NCBI RefSeq assembly: GCF_014203755.1
Contig: NZ_JACHJS010000001.1
Coordinates: 6,572,001 to 6,636,000 of the forward strand
Direction: 5' to 3'
DNA from: Saccharothrix violaceirubra
Lineage (GTDB): Bacteria > Actinomycetota > Actinomycetes > Mycobacteriales > Pseudonocardiaceae
Length of the DNA stretch: 64,000 nt
The notes under the pieces are model-generated. The model worked only from the letters and a program-made list of their open reading frames with translations. It did no database searches and was not told the origin of the DNA. Position 1 is the first letter of the stretch. The number at the start of each line of letters is the position of its first letter. Position numbers and translations under genes: made by a program. Below, piece by piece: positions 57,368 to 64,000 of this stretch.

Positions 57368-57381
57368 GGGTTCCCTTGATC

Positions 57382-57453
57382 GTGACCGGACGTGTGCGGC
57401 GGCGCCCCTCCGGTCACACGACTCGCGGGGGTCGGCGCCGACCCCCGCGAGTC
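57382..57453 (+). terminator. terminator hairpins after the GH4 operon
   Basis: First GTGACCGGA (57382-57390) pairs with TCCGGTCAC (57409-57417). Directly after it GACTCGCGGGGGTCGGC and GCCGACCCCCGCGAGTC (57420-57453) form a perfect 34-bp palindrome without loop; its right arm runs into a 22-bp repeat unit. Confidence 0.8.
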
Positions 57454-57490
57454 CTCCACTCGGACATCCCGAAATACGCACTCGGACTCC
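57447..57490 (+). repeat. 22-bp unit array R7 (two diverged forward units)
   Basis: Units 57447-57468 (GCGAGTCCTCC + ACTCGGACATC) and 57469-57490 (CCGAAATACGC + ACTCGGACTCC). Here the flanking genes are both on the plus strand, unlike R1-R6. Confidence 0.7.
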
Positions 57491-57625
57491 CCCGATCGGG
57501 TCGGGTGGATCTTGGACCGCGCGGGCGGTCCGGTAGTGGCTGGCGTCCGGACGGGTGAAAGGAGCATGCTGGGTCGGCGCGGCGGCCGGGGGCGGGGCCG
57601 CGTGGGCTGCGAGAAAGGGACGACC

Positions 57626-58390
57626 GTGCACGGATTGGACAGTTTCGTCGCATTGGGGGACAGCTTCACCGAAGGACTCGACGACCCGGGCGCCGACGGG
57701 GCCTACGTGGGCTGGGCCGACCGGCTCGCGGAGGTGATGGCGGCCACCCGGCCCGGCTTCCGCTACGCCAACCTCGCCGTGCGCGGGAAGATGCTCCAGG
57801 AGATCGTGCGCGAGCAGGTGCCGCTGGCCACGTCGCTCAAGCCGGCACTGGCCACGTTCTGCGGCGGCGGCAACGACCTCCTGGTACCCGGCAGCGACCC
57901 GGACGCGCTCGCCGAGGTGTACGAGATCGCGGTCGCCGAACTCCGCGCCGCCGGTGCCGAGGTGGTCATCTTCACCGGGTTCGACCCCCGGCACACGCCG
58001 TTGCTGCGGTCGTTGCGGGGCAAGATCGCCATCTACAACAGCCACCTGTGGTCCGTCGCCGAGCGCTACCACTGCCGCGTGGTCGACCTGTGGTCCATGG
58101 CCGTGCTGCACGACCGTCGCGCGTGGAGCGAGGACCGCCTCCACCTCTCCACCGAGGGCCACCGCCGCGTCGCCGCGCGCACCGCCGAGGTGCTCGGCCT
58201 CCAGCCGGTCGAACCGTGGGACACGCCGTGGCCGCCGGCGGGCGTCGAGGACTGGATCTCCCAGCGCCGGCAGGACCTGAAGTGGGCCCGGGAGCACGTC
58301 ATGCCGTGGATCGCGCGCCGACTGCGCGGCGAGTCGATGGGCGACGGCGTCGCGCCCAAGCGCCCCGAACTGCTCCCGCTGTGCGACTGA
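57626..58390 (+). CDS. SGNH/GDSL-family hydrolase
   Basis: 254 aa from GTG 57626 with AAAGGGA. Block I FVALGDSFTEGLDDPG (nucleophile Ser), block II NLAVRGKM, block III FCGGGNDLLVPG, block V DRLHLSTEGH with the Asp and His of the triad. No signal peptide, so cytoplasmic. An esterase or lipase with unknown substrate. Monocistronic, convergent with the SARP-type gene. Confidence 0.92.
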   Translation: MHGLDSFVALGDSFTEGLDDPGADGAYVGWADRLAEVMAATRPGFRYANLAVRGKMLQEIVREQVPLATSLKPALATFCGGGNDLLVPGSDPDALAEVYEIAVAELRAAGAEVVIFTGFDPRHTPLLRSLRGKIAIYNSHLWSVAERYHCRVVDLWSMAVLHDRRAWSEDRLHLSTEGHRRVAARTAEVLGLQPVEPWDTPWPPAGVEDWISQRRQDLKWAREHVMPWIARRLRGESMGDGVAPKRPELLPLCD

Positions 58391-58403
58391 CCGGCCGGAC
58401 CGG

Positions 58404-58435
58404 CCGGCCGGCACTCTCCCCCGAATGCCGGCCGG
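58404..58435. terminator. terminator after the SGNH hydrolase gene
   Basis: CCGGCCGGCA pairs with TGCCGGCCGG around a 12-base loop. Confidence 0.75.
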
Positions 58436-58443
58436 TCGGTGGT

Positions 58444-58490
58444 TCGGAGTGGTATTCCCCCCTGGCTCTCCCCACCAAGTACCACTCCGA
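58444..58490. terminator. second hairpin in the SGNH/SARP convergent gap
   Basis: TCGGAGTGGTA pairs with TACCACTCCGA, 11-bp perfect stem with a 25-base C-rich loop. This convergent gap lacks the 22-bp units. Confidence 0.6.
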
Positions 58491-58575
58491 GGCGCCGGTC
58501 ACCGCATCGATCGTCCGACCGGACACGACCAAACTCCCACGAAATGCGGCCACGCCACTAAACGTCGGCTAAACC

Positions 58576-61365
58576 TCAGCGGTCCAGGGCTTCCAGCGCG
58601 GATCTGACCTGCCGCGCCCGCGCCGAGCCCAACCGCTCGAACAGGCGCAGCGACTCGGCCAACTCCGCTTGCGCCGCAACGACTTCGCCCCGGCGGGCCA
58701 GCACCCCGCCGAGCACCAGCCGGCCGAACGCCTCCTCGAACCGCATCGCGCCACCCCGGGCCAGTTCGACGCCCTGACGTGCGTTCTCCTCGGCCTCGGC
58801 CAGCAATCCCAGGTCGGCGTACAGGCCCGCCAAATTGTTCACGGCCACGACGAACGCCCGCTCGTCGCCGTTGCGGTGGTGCACCTCCATCGCCTCGAAC
58901 TGGTGCCGCGCCGCCTTTTCCAACCGACCGAGCTTGCGCTCCGCCTGGGCGAGGTCGTCCAGCACCGTCGCCTCGCCGAGCGCGTCGCCGTCACCCCGGG
59001 CGACCTCGACCGCCTCCCGGTAGCACGCGAGCGCCTCCTTGTCGCGGTCCTCGGCGGTCAACGCGCACGCCAGCTGGTCCAACGCCATCACCAGGTACCG
59101 GGGTTCGCCCAGGTCCGCGGCGATCGCGTAGGCCCGTCGGGCGTCGGCGAGCCTGCCGCGCGACGACCCCGCGCGCTTGTCCACCTCGTGCATGGCGTGC
59201 AGCACCAGCATCTCGCCGCGCCGGTCGGCGGCGATCCGCGCGGACGCCAGACCGAACTCGGCGATCGCCTGCCACTCCCGCCCGGCCGGCCGCGTCACGC
59301 AGTAGGTGTGCACGAGCCGCACGAGCTGCCAGACCTGCCGGTGCAGCCCGGCCTCGGCACCCGCGTGCACCAACGCGATCAGGTTCGGCCACTCCTTGTC
59401 GAACCACGACAGCGCCTGGCCGGCGGTGGCGGGCCGGGCGGCGGGCGTGTCGCCGCCGGAGAAGTCGAGGCCGTCGGCGACGGGCCTGATCAGCCGCCGC
59501 GCGTGGTCGCACGCGGCCAGGTAGTGGTCCACCAGCCGGCGCAGGTCCGGCCCGGCCGGTCCGACCACTTCGCGCGCGTAGAGCCGGACCAGGTCGTGCA
59601 GGACGTAGCCGCCACGCCACTGCTCGACGACGAGGTGCGCGTCGGCCAGGTCCGCCAGCCGATTCTGGGCCGTGCCCAGGTCCGTGCCGCACACCGCCGC
59701 GATCGCGTGCGGGCTCACCCACCGCCCCGGCACGAGCCCGGCCGCGCGGAACGTCTCGGCCAACTCGGGCGGCAGGTTGCGGTACGACACGGCCAGCGCC
59801 CGCGCCACGCCGACACCGGTCTCGGGCAGATCGAGGGTGCGCAGCCGGTGGTCGTCGTGCGACAGCCGCACGACCAGGTCCTCGACCGTCCACTCGGGGC
59901 TGAGCACGAGCTTGGCCGCCGCGATCCGCAGCGCCAACGGCAGGTTCCCGCACAGCTCGACCAGCATGCGCACGGCCGTGGGTTCCTGTTCGGACACCGG
60001 CTTGCCCACCACGGAGTCCACCAGCCGGACGGACTCCTCCTCCCGCAACGTGTCCAGGGTCAGCATCCGCGCGCCGTTGGACACCACGAGCGACTCCAGC
60101 CGGCGCCGTGAGGTCACCAGCACCACGGAGCCGGCGCCGGGCGGCAGCAGCAGGCGCACGTGCTCGGGGTCCCACGCGTCGTCCAGCACGACGAGCACGC
60201 GCCGCTTGGCCAGCACCGACCGGTACAGGCCGACGCGGTCGTCGAGGTCGCGCGGCAGGCCGTCGGCGGGCACGCCCAACGCGTGCAGGAACCGGCCGAG
60301 CACCTCGCCCGGCTCGACCGGGTCGCGGTCTGGCACGAAGCCGTTCAGCGACGCGTACAGCAGGCCGTCGGGGAACCACTCGGCCCGGCGGTGCCCCCAC
60401 GTGACGACCAGTTCGCTCTTGCCGATGCCGGGCGCACCCGCGACCACGGCGATCGTGGTGGCCTGGAGGTCGCGTTGGGCGCACAGCAGGTCGAGCCGGG
60501 CGAGTTCGTCGTCGCGGCCGATGAACCCGCTCGCCGCGGCGGGCAGCAACGCGGGCACGACCACGCCCGCCCGCGGCGGCACGAGCGCGACGGGCGCGAT
60601 GTCGCCCTCGCCGCCGAGCGCCGGGTCGTCGCGCAGGACCTGCTCGTGCAGGACGCGCAGTTCCGGTCCGGGGTCGATGCCGAGTTCGTCGACGACCCGA
60701 CGGTGGAAGCGCTGGTACGCGTCGAGCGCGTCGGCGCGCTGACCGGACCGGTAGAGCGCCCGCATGCTGTGCGCGACAAGCCTTTCCCGGAACGGGTACT
60801 CGTCGACGAGTCGGCGCAACTCGCCCACGAGTTCCAGGTGCCGGCCCAGTTCCAGCTCGGCCTCGACGCGTTCCTCGAGTGCGGCAAGCCGTAGTTCCTC
60901 CAGGTCGGTGGTGGCCGGTCGGCCGGGCACGTCGCCGAGCACCGGTCCGCGCCACAGGCCCAGGGACTCCCGCAGGAGCTGGGCCCGGATCGGCGCGGGC
61001 TTGCCGCGGGCCGACGACACGAGCTGCCGGGCGCGGTGGAAGTCCAGGCGCCACGGGTCGACGAGGAGCTGGTAGCCGGGCGGCGTGGTGAGGATGCGCG
61101 CCGAGCCGGCGGGGTCGGCCTCCTCCAGCATGCGGCGCAGGCGCGAGACGTAGCCGTGGACGATGGTCCGCGCGGTCGCCGGCGGGTCGTCGGCCCACAG
61201 GCAGTCGACGATCCCGTCGATCGGGACGACCCGGTTGGCGTCGAGCACCAGCATGGCGAGCAGTCCGCGCATGCCCTTGCGCCCGATGGGGAGGGGCTTG
61301 CCGTCGGCCAGCACCTGCAACGGGCCGAGCACGCCGAACTCCAACCCGCTCCTGCCCTCGGCCAT
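58576..61365 (-). CDS. AfsR/SARP-type regulator with NB-ARC and TPR domains
   Basis: 929 aa from ATG 61365 with GGAGGGAGGG. N-terminal OmpR-like DNA-binding domain (LEFGVLGPLQVLADGKPLPI, then RGLLAMLVLDANRVV) and bacterial transcriptional activator domain to about 250 (FRERLVAHSMRALYRSGQRA). An NB-ARC ATPase follows (VVAGAPGIGKSELVVTWGH Walker A; RRVLVVLDDAWDPEH Walker B), then TPR-like repeats (ALACYREAVEVARGDGDALG). Such proteins activate secondary metabolism or morphological genes; no biosynthetic cluster is visible, so the target is unknown. Divergent from the ADP-ribosylglycohydrolase. Confidence 0.92.
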   Translation of the reverse strand: MAEGRSGLEFGVLGPLQVLADGKPLPIGRKGMRGLLAMLVLDANRVVPIDGIVDCLWADDPPATARTIVHGYVSRLRRMLEEADPAGSARILTTPPGYQLLVDPWRLDFHRARQLVSSARGKPAPIRAQLLRESLGLWRGPVLGDVPGRPATTDLEELRLAALEERVEAELELGRHLELVGELRRLVDEYPFRERLVAHSMRALYRSGQRADALDAYQRFHRRVVDELGIDPGPELRVLHEQVLRDDPALGGEGDIAPVALVPPRAGVVVPALLPAAASGFIGRDDELARLDLLCAQRDLQATTIAVVAGAPGIGKSELVVTWGHRRAEWFPDGLLYASLNGFVPDRDPVEPGEVLGRFLHALGVPADGLPRDLDDRVGLYRSVLAKRRVLVVLDDAWDPEHVRLLLPPGAGSVVLVTSRRRLESLVVSNGARMLTLDTLREEESVRLVDSVVGKPVSEQEPTAVRMLVELCGNLPLALRIAAAKLVLSPEWTVEDLVVRLSHDDHRLRTLDLPETGVGVARALAVSYRNLPPELAETFRAAGLVPGRWVSPHAIAAVCGTDLGTAQNRLADLADAHLVVEQWRGGYVLHDLVRLYAREVVGPAGPDLRRLVDHYLAACDHARRLIRPVADGLDFSGGDTPAARPATAGQALSWFDKEWPNLIALVHAGAEAGLHRQVWQLVRLVHTYCVTRPAGREWQAIAEFGLASARIAADRRGEMLVLHAMHEVDKRAGSSRGRLADARRAYAIAADLGEPRYLVMALDQLACALTAEDRDKEALACYREAVEVARGDGDALGEATVLDDLAQAERKLGRLEKAARHQFEAMEVHHRNGDERAFVVAVNNLAGLYADLGLLAEAEENARQGVELARGGAMRFEEAFGRLVLGGVLARRGEVVAAQAELAESLRLFERLGSARARQVRSALEALDR

Positions 61366-61535
61366 GCCCCTCCCTCCGTCGTAGTGCGTCCCCCTGGTCA
61401 CTGGATCAGGTACGGCCGGTGACGGTGTGGATACCTGCCAGTAGTTGTTGTTTCGACAAACACTCGTGCTCCCATGACCGGACGACCGCCGTCCGGCTAG
61501 GGTTCTGTCCCCGGAGATCCCCGCCAGGAGGGCAA

Positions 61536-62579
61536 GTGCCACGCGAGCCGATGAGCGTGGTCGACCGTGGCGCCGCCTGCCTGCTCGGCGGCGCGCTCGG
61601 CGACGCGTTGGGCGCACCCGTCCAGTACCTCGGCTGGACGGACATCCAGCGCGACCACGGACCCGACGGCGTGCTCGAACCGCCGCGACCCGCGCTCGTG
61701 ACCGACGACACCCAGCTGACCCTGTTCACCGCCGACGGCTACCTGCGCGCCTGGGTGCGCGGCCGGACCACCGGCGAGTGGGAACCCGTCGACATGGTGT
61801 GGCAAAGCTACCGGCGGTGGCTGGTCACCCAGCAGGTGGCCGCGCCGGAACTCGGCGTGACCGGGCTGGCGGGCGACGAACGGCTGTACTCGTCGCGTTC
61901 GCCCGGCCTCACGTGCCTACGCGCGCTGGCCGCCGACGACCCGCCGACACCCGAGGCGCCGCACAACGAGTCGTCCGGCTGCAACGGCGTGACGCGCACC
62001 GCGCCCGCCGGGTTCGCGCCCAGCGCCGAGATCGCCTACGACCTGGGCTGCCGGTTCGCCGCGCTCACCCACGGCGGCACCGGCGGCTGGGTGGCCGGCG
62101 GCGCGTTCGCGTTGCTGATCCACCTGATCGCGGTGCGCGGGCGGCCGTTGCGCGAAGCCGTCGACCAGGTCGTGGGCCGCGTGCTGCGGGACGACCCGTA
62201 CACGGCGAACACGCTCAACCGGGCCGTGGTGTTCGCCGAGGAGCACGTGGCGCAGAACTTCGAGTCGGTGCGCGTCGACCGGCTGGGCAGCGGGTGGACC
62301 GGGCCCGAGGCGTTGGCGATCGCCGTGCACACCGTGCTCGTGCACCCCCGGCGGGCAGAGGTGGCGACGGCGTTGCGCGCCGCCGCGAACCACTCCGGGG
62401 GCAGCGACGCGACGGCGGCGTTGACCGGCAACATCCTCGGTGCGCTGCACGGCACGGCGGGCCTGCCCCGCGAGTGGCTGGCGAACCTGGAGCTGGTGGA
62501 CCTGCTGACCCGGCTGGGCAGCGACCTGGGGCGTTCGGTGGTCGGACTGGAGTTCGACGAGCACCGGTACCAGAAGTGA
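61536..62579 (+). CDS. ADP-ribosylglycohydrolase family protein
   Basis: 347 aa from GTG 61536, chosen for AGGAGGG 5 bases upstream; ATG 61551 is in the same frame. ARH fold motifs: CLLGGALGDALGAPVQYLGW, the metal site LVTDDTQLTLFTADGY (D-D-T), and ANHSGGSDATAALTGNILGA with the late Asp ligand. It should remove ADP-ribose from proteins or from DraG-like targets, with two Mg ions. The partner transferase is not in the window. Confidence 0.9.
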   Translation: MPREPMSVVDRGAACLLGGALGDALGAPVQYLGWTDIQRDHGPDGVLEPPRPALVTDDTQLTLFTADGYLRAWVRGRTTGEWEPVDMVWQSYRRWLVTQQVAAPELGVTGLAGDERLYSSRSPGLTCLRALAADDPPTPEAPHNESSGCNGVTRTAPAGFAPSAEIAYDLGCRFAALTHGGTGGWVAGGAFALLIHLIAVRGRPLREAVDQVVGRVLRDDPYTANTLNRAVVFAEEHVAQNFESVRVDRLGSGWTGPEALAIAVHTVLVHPRRAEVATALRAAANHSGGSDATAALTGNILGALHGTAGLPREWLANLELVDLLTRLGSDLGRSVVGLEFDEHRYQK

Positions 62580-62580
62580 A

Positions 62581-62626
62581 GCCGGCCTCGGCCGCACGTT
62601 CCCGAATGCGTGCGACCGAGGCCGGC
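62581..62626 (+). terminator. terminator of the ADP-ribosylglycohydrolase gene
   Basis: GCCGGCCTCGGCCGCACG pairs with CGTGCGACCGAGGCCGGC, an 18-bp stem with one mismatch and a 10-base loop, directly after the stop. Confidence 0.9.
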
Positions 62627-62893
62627 TCTCCGCGCGGTCGACACCGGAACACGCCCCGAGCGCGATGACCGGCGGACCCGCGTGGAGCGGGAATACCCGT
62701 GAACCGACCGTAGCAGAGCCGTCATCGACGGTGACAGGGGGCGTGGAAAGCCCAGCTCGGGGAATCGTGGTGCCTGAACGCACAACTCGCGGTGCCTGAA
62801 CGCACGACTCGCGCGATGGGGTGAAGCTGTCGGAATCCTGTCGACGCGGGGTGTGCCGGCGGCACCCGGTCGGCGGTACCGCACCATGGACGG
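62627..62893. other. intergenic region before the two-component operon
   Basis: Together with the preceding terminator this is a 314-bp gap. It contains array R8 (separate entry) and presumably the promoter of the response regulator; no gene is supported. Confidence 0.5.
62769..62812 (-). repeat. 22-bp unit array R8 (two reverse units)
   Basis: Units 62769-62790 and 62791-62812, both GGTGCCTGAACGCAC + RACTCGC. Flanking genes are both on the plus strand. Confidence 0.88.
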
Positions 62894-63586
62894 GTGGACA
62901 CTCGCCCGGTCCGGCTACTCGTCGTGGACGACGAGCCGCACATCGCCGATCTGGTCGCCACCGTCGCCCGGTACGAGGGGTGGCAGGCGGTCACGGCGGG
63001 CAGCGGCGAAGGCGCGCTGCGCACGGCCACCGAGTTCAAACCGGACATCGTCGTACTCGACCTCATGCTGCCCGACATCGACGGGTTCGCCGTGCTCGAC
63101 CGGCTGCGCGAGGTCGGCCAGGTGCCGGTCGTCTTCCTGACCGCACGCGACGGCACGGCCGACCGGGTCGCGGGACTGACCAGGGGCGGCGACGACTACC
63201 TGGTCAAGCCGTTCTCGGTCGAGGAGCTGATGGCCCGGCTGCGGGCGGTGCTGCGGCGCAGCACCGGGCCGACGTGGCAGCGGTCCGTGCTCCAGGTGTC
63301 CGACCTGGTCCTGGACGAGGACACCCGCGAGGTGCGCCGCGCGGGCCGGCTCGTGCCGCTCACGCCCACCGAGTACGAGCTGCTGCGGTACCTGATGCGC
63401 CGCTCCCCCGCCGTGCTGACCAAGCCGCAGATCCTCGACCACGTGTGGGAGTACGACTTCGGCGGCCGGTCCAACGTGGTCGAACTCGTGATCTCGCACC
63501 TGCGCCGCAAGCTCGACGACGGCGCCGAGCCGTTGATCCACACCGTGCGCGGGGTCGGCTACGCGCTGCGCCGGGCCGCCGGATGA
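62894..63586 (+). CDS. OmpR/PhoB-family response regulator
   Basis: 230 aa from GTG 62894. Receiver domain: RLLVVDDEPHIADLVATVAR (acid pocket), phospho-Asp in DIVVLDLMLPDIDGFAVL, Lys in DDYLVKPFSVEELMARL. C-terminal winged helix: LTPTEYELLRYLMRRSPAVL, SNVVELVISHLRRKLDD, IHTVRGVGYALRRA. Stop overlaps the kinase start (ATGA), so the pair is co-translated. Confidence 0.96.
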   Translation: MDTRPVRLLVVDDEPHIADLVATVARYEGWQAVTAGSGEGALRTATEFKPDIVVLDLMLPDIDGFAVLDRLREVGQVPVVFLTARDGTADRVAGLTRGGDDYLVKPFSVEELMARLRAVLRRSTGPTWQRSVLQVSDLVLDEDTREVRRAGRLVPLTPTEYELLRYLMRRSPAVLTKPQILDHVWEYDFGGRSNVVELVISHLRRKLDDGAEPLIHTVRGVGYALRRAAG

Positions 63587-64000
63587 GCCCTGGGACGGTG
63601 TCGGGCTGGACCCGGCTCGACCGGACCCGGCTGGGCACGCGGCTCGCGCTCGGCCTCGGCGTGCTCGCGCTCGCGGTGTTCGCCGTGCTGGGCGCGGTCA
63701 TGGCCGGGTCCATGGAGGACTACCTCGCGGGCAAGCTCGACGAGCAGATGCGCGGCACGCAGATCGACCTGGAGAAGGACATCGCCAAGTACGGCGACCT
63801 GCACCGGTCCGCGTACGGCTGGTACTCGGCCGTGTACGACGTGCGCGACGGCGTCGCCGTGCCCCGCTCGACCGGTGACCTGCCCGCGGACCACGCGGAG
63901 CTGTCGTCGATCGCGCTGCTCACCGGCACCGAACCGGTGTTCCGCACGGCCGACCTCGCGGGCGACGGCACGTACCGGGTGCGCGGCTGCCCGGTGGGCG
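63583..64000 (+). CDS. sensor histidine kinase (partial, 3' end outside window)
   Basis: 139 codons visible from ATG 63583. One membrane helix (TRLALGLGVLALAVFAVLGA) at about residues 19-40, then the start of an extracellular sensor domain (MEDYLAGKLDEQMRGTQIDL). HAMP, dimerisation and ATPase domains lie beyond the edge. Identified by context and topology as the partner of the preceding regulator. Confidence 0.85.
   Translation, partial: MSPGTVSGWTRLDRTRLGTRLALGLGVLALAVFAVLGAVMAGSMEDYLAGKLDEQMRGTQIDLEKDIAKYGDLHRSAYGWYSAVYDVRDGVAVPRSTGDLPADHAELSSIALLTGTEPVFRTADLAGDGTYRVRGCPVG

Overview
The window is very GC-rich, uses many GTG and some TTG starts, and reads throughout like an actinomycete. 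Gene content and order (orphan groEL with CIRCE boxes, moeA, M48 peptidase, psd-pssA, CDC48-like ATPase, LytR_C protein, DUF3263, def, thiC-thiD, thiOSG, thiE) recall the groEL2-thi segment of the Mycobacterium tuberculosis chromosome (about Rv0414c-Rv0440). With SARP/NB-ARC, CHAT and AIM24 proteins this suggests a filamentous actinomycete, probably Pseudonocardiaceae; that placement is inference.

Layout. 1-1770: end of a sugar ABC transporter operon (minus strand). 1865-2976: IS481-family element inserted into a DasR-like operator at the edge of a ~175 bp imperfect palindrome; then cutC and ltrA (minus). 5167-9508: small GSHQ-repeat protein, sigma factor, beta-sandwich protein and CHAT/TPR protein, apparently one locus. 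9816-31256: conserved core with groEL, a Ser/Thr kinase, cold shock protein, molybdenum cofactor and phospholipid genes, AAA ATPase, def, and thiamine genes controlled by two TPP riboswitches. 31253-34760: dioxygenase, secreted protease, dehydratase. 35139-49863: N-acetylglucosamine/chitobiose block: dasR, dasABC, GH3 hexosaminidase (dasD), a SIS-domain deaminase candidate at the nagB position, a second IS, nagA, a FadR-type regulator, a large subtilase and a BadF-type GlcNAc kinase. 50743-57367: ROK regulator, ABC transporter, GH4 phosphoglycosidase and kinase operon. 57626-64000: SGNH hydrolase, SARP-type regulator, ADP-ribosylglycohydrolase, and a two-component system cut by the window edge.

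How it works together. DasR-like boxes (TGGTCT-N2-ACCA type) occur upstream of dasA, upstream of nagA, over the cutC start, inside dasD before the deaminase gene, and, split by the IS481 element, upstream of the transporter at the left edge. This points to one aminosugar regulon spread over about 45 kb. Chitobiose would enter by DasABC, be cut by the GH3 enzyme, be phosphorylated by NagK, deacetylated by NagA and deaminated by the SIS enzyme.

Most unusual structure: a family of 22-bp units arranged as tandem, head-to-head arrays, found at six of the convergent gene junctions and in two tandem gaps. It matches no repeat class I can name. No tRNA, rRNA, CRISPR or integrase was seen.
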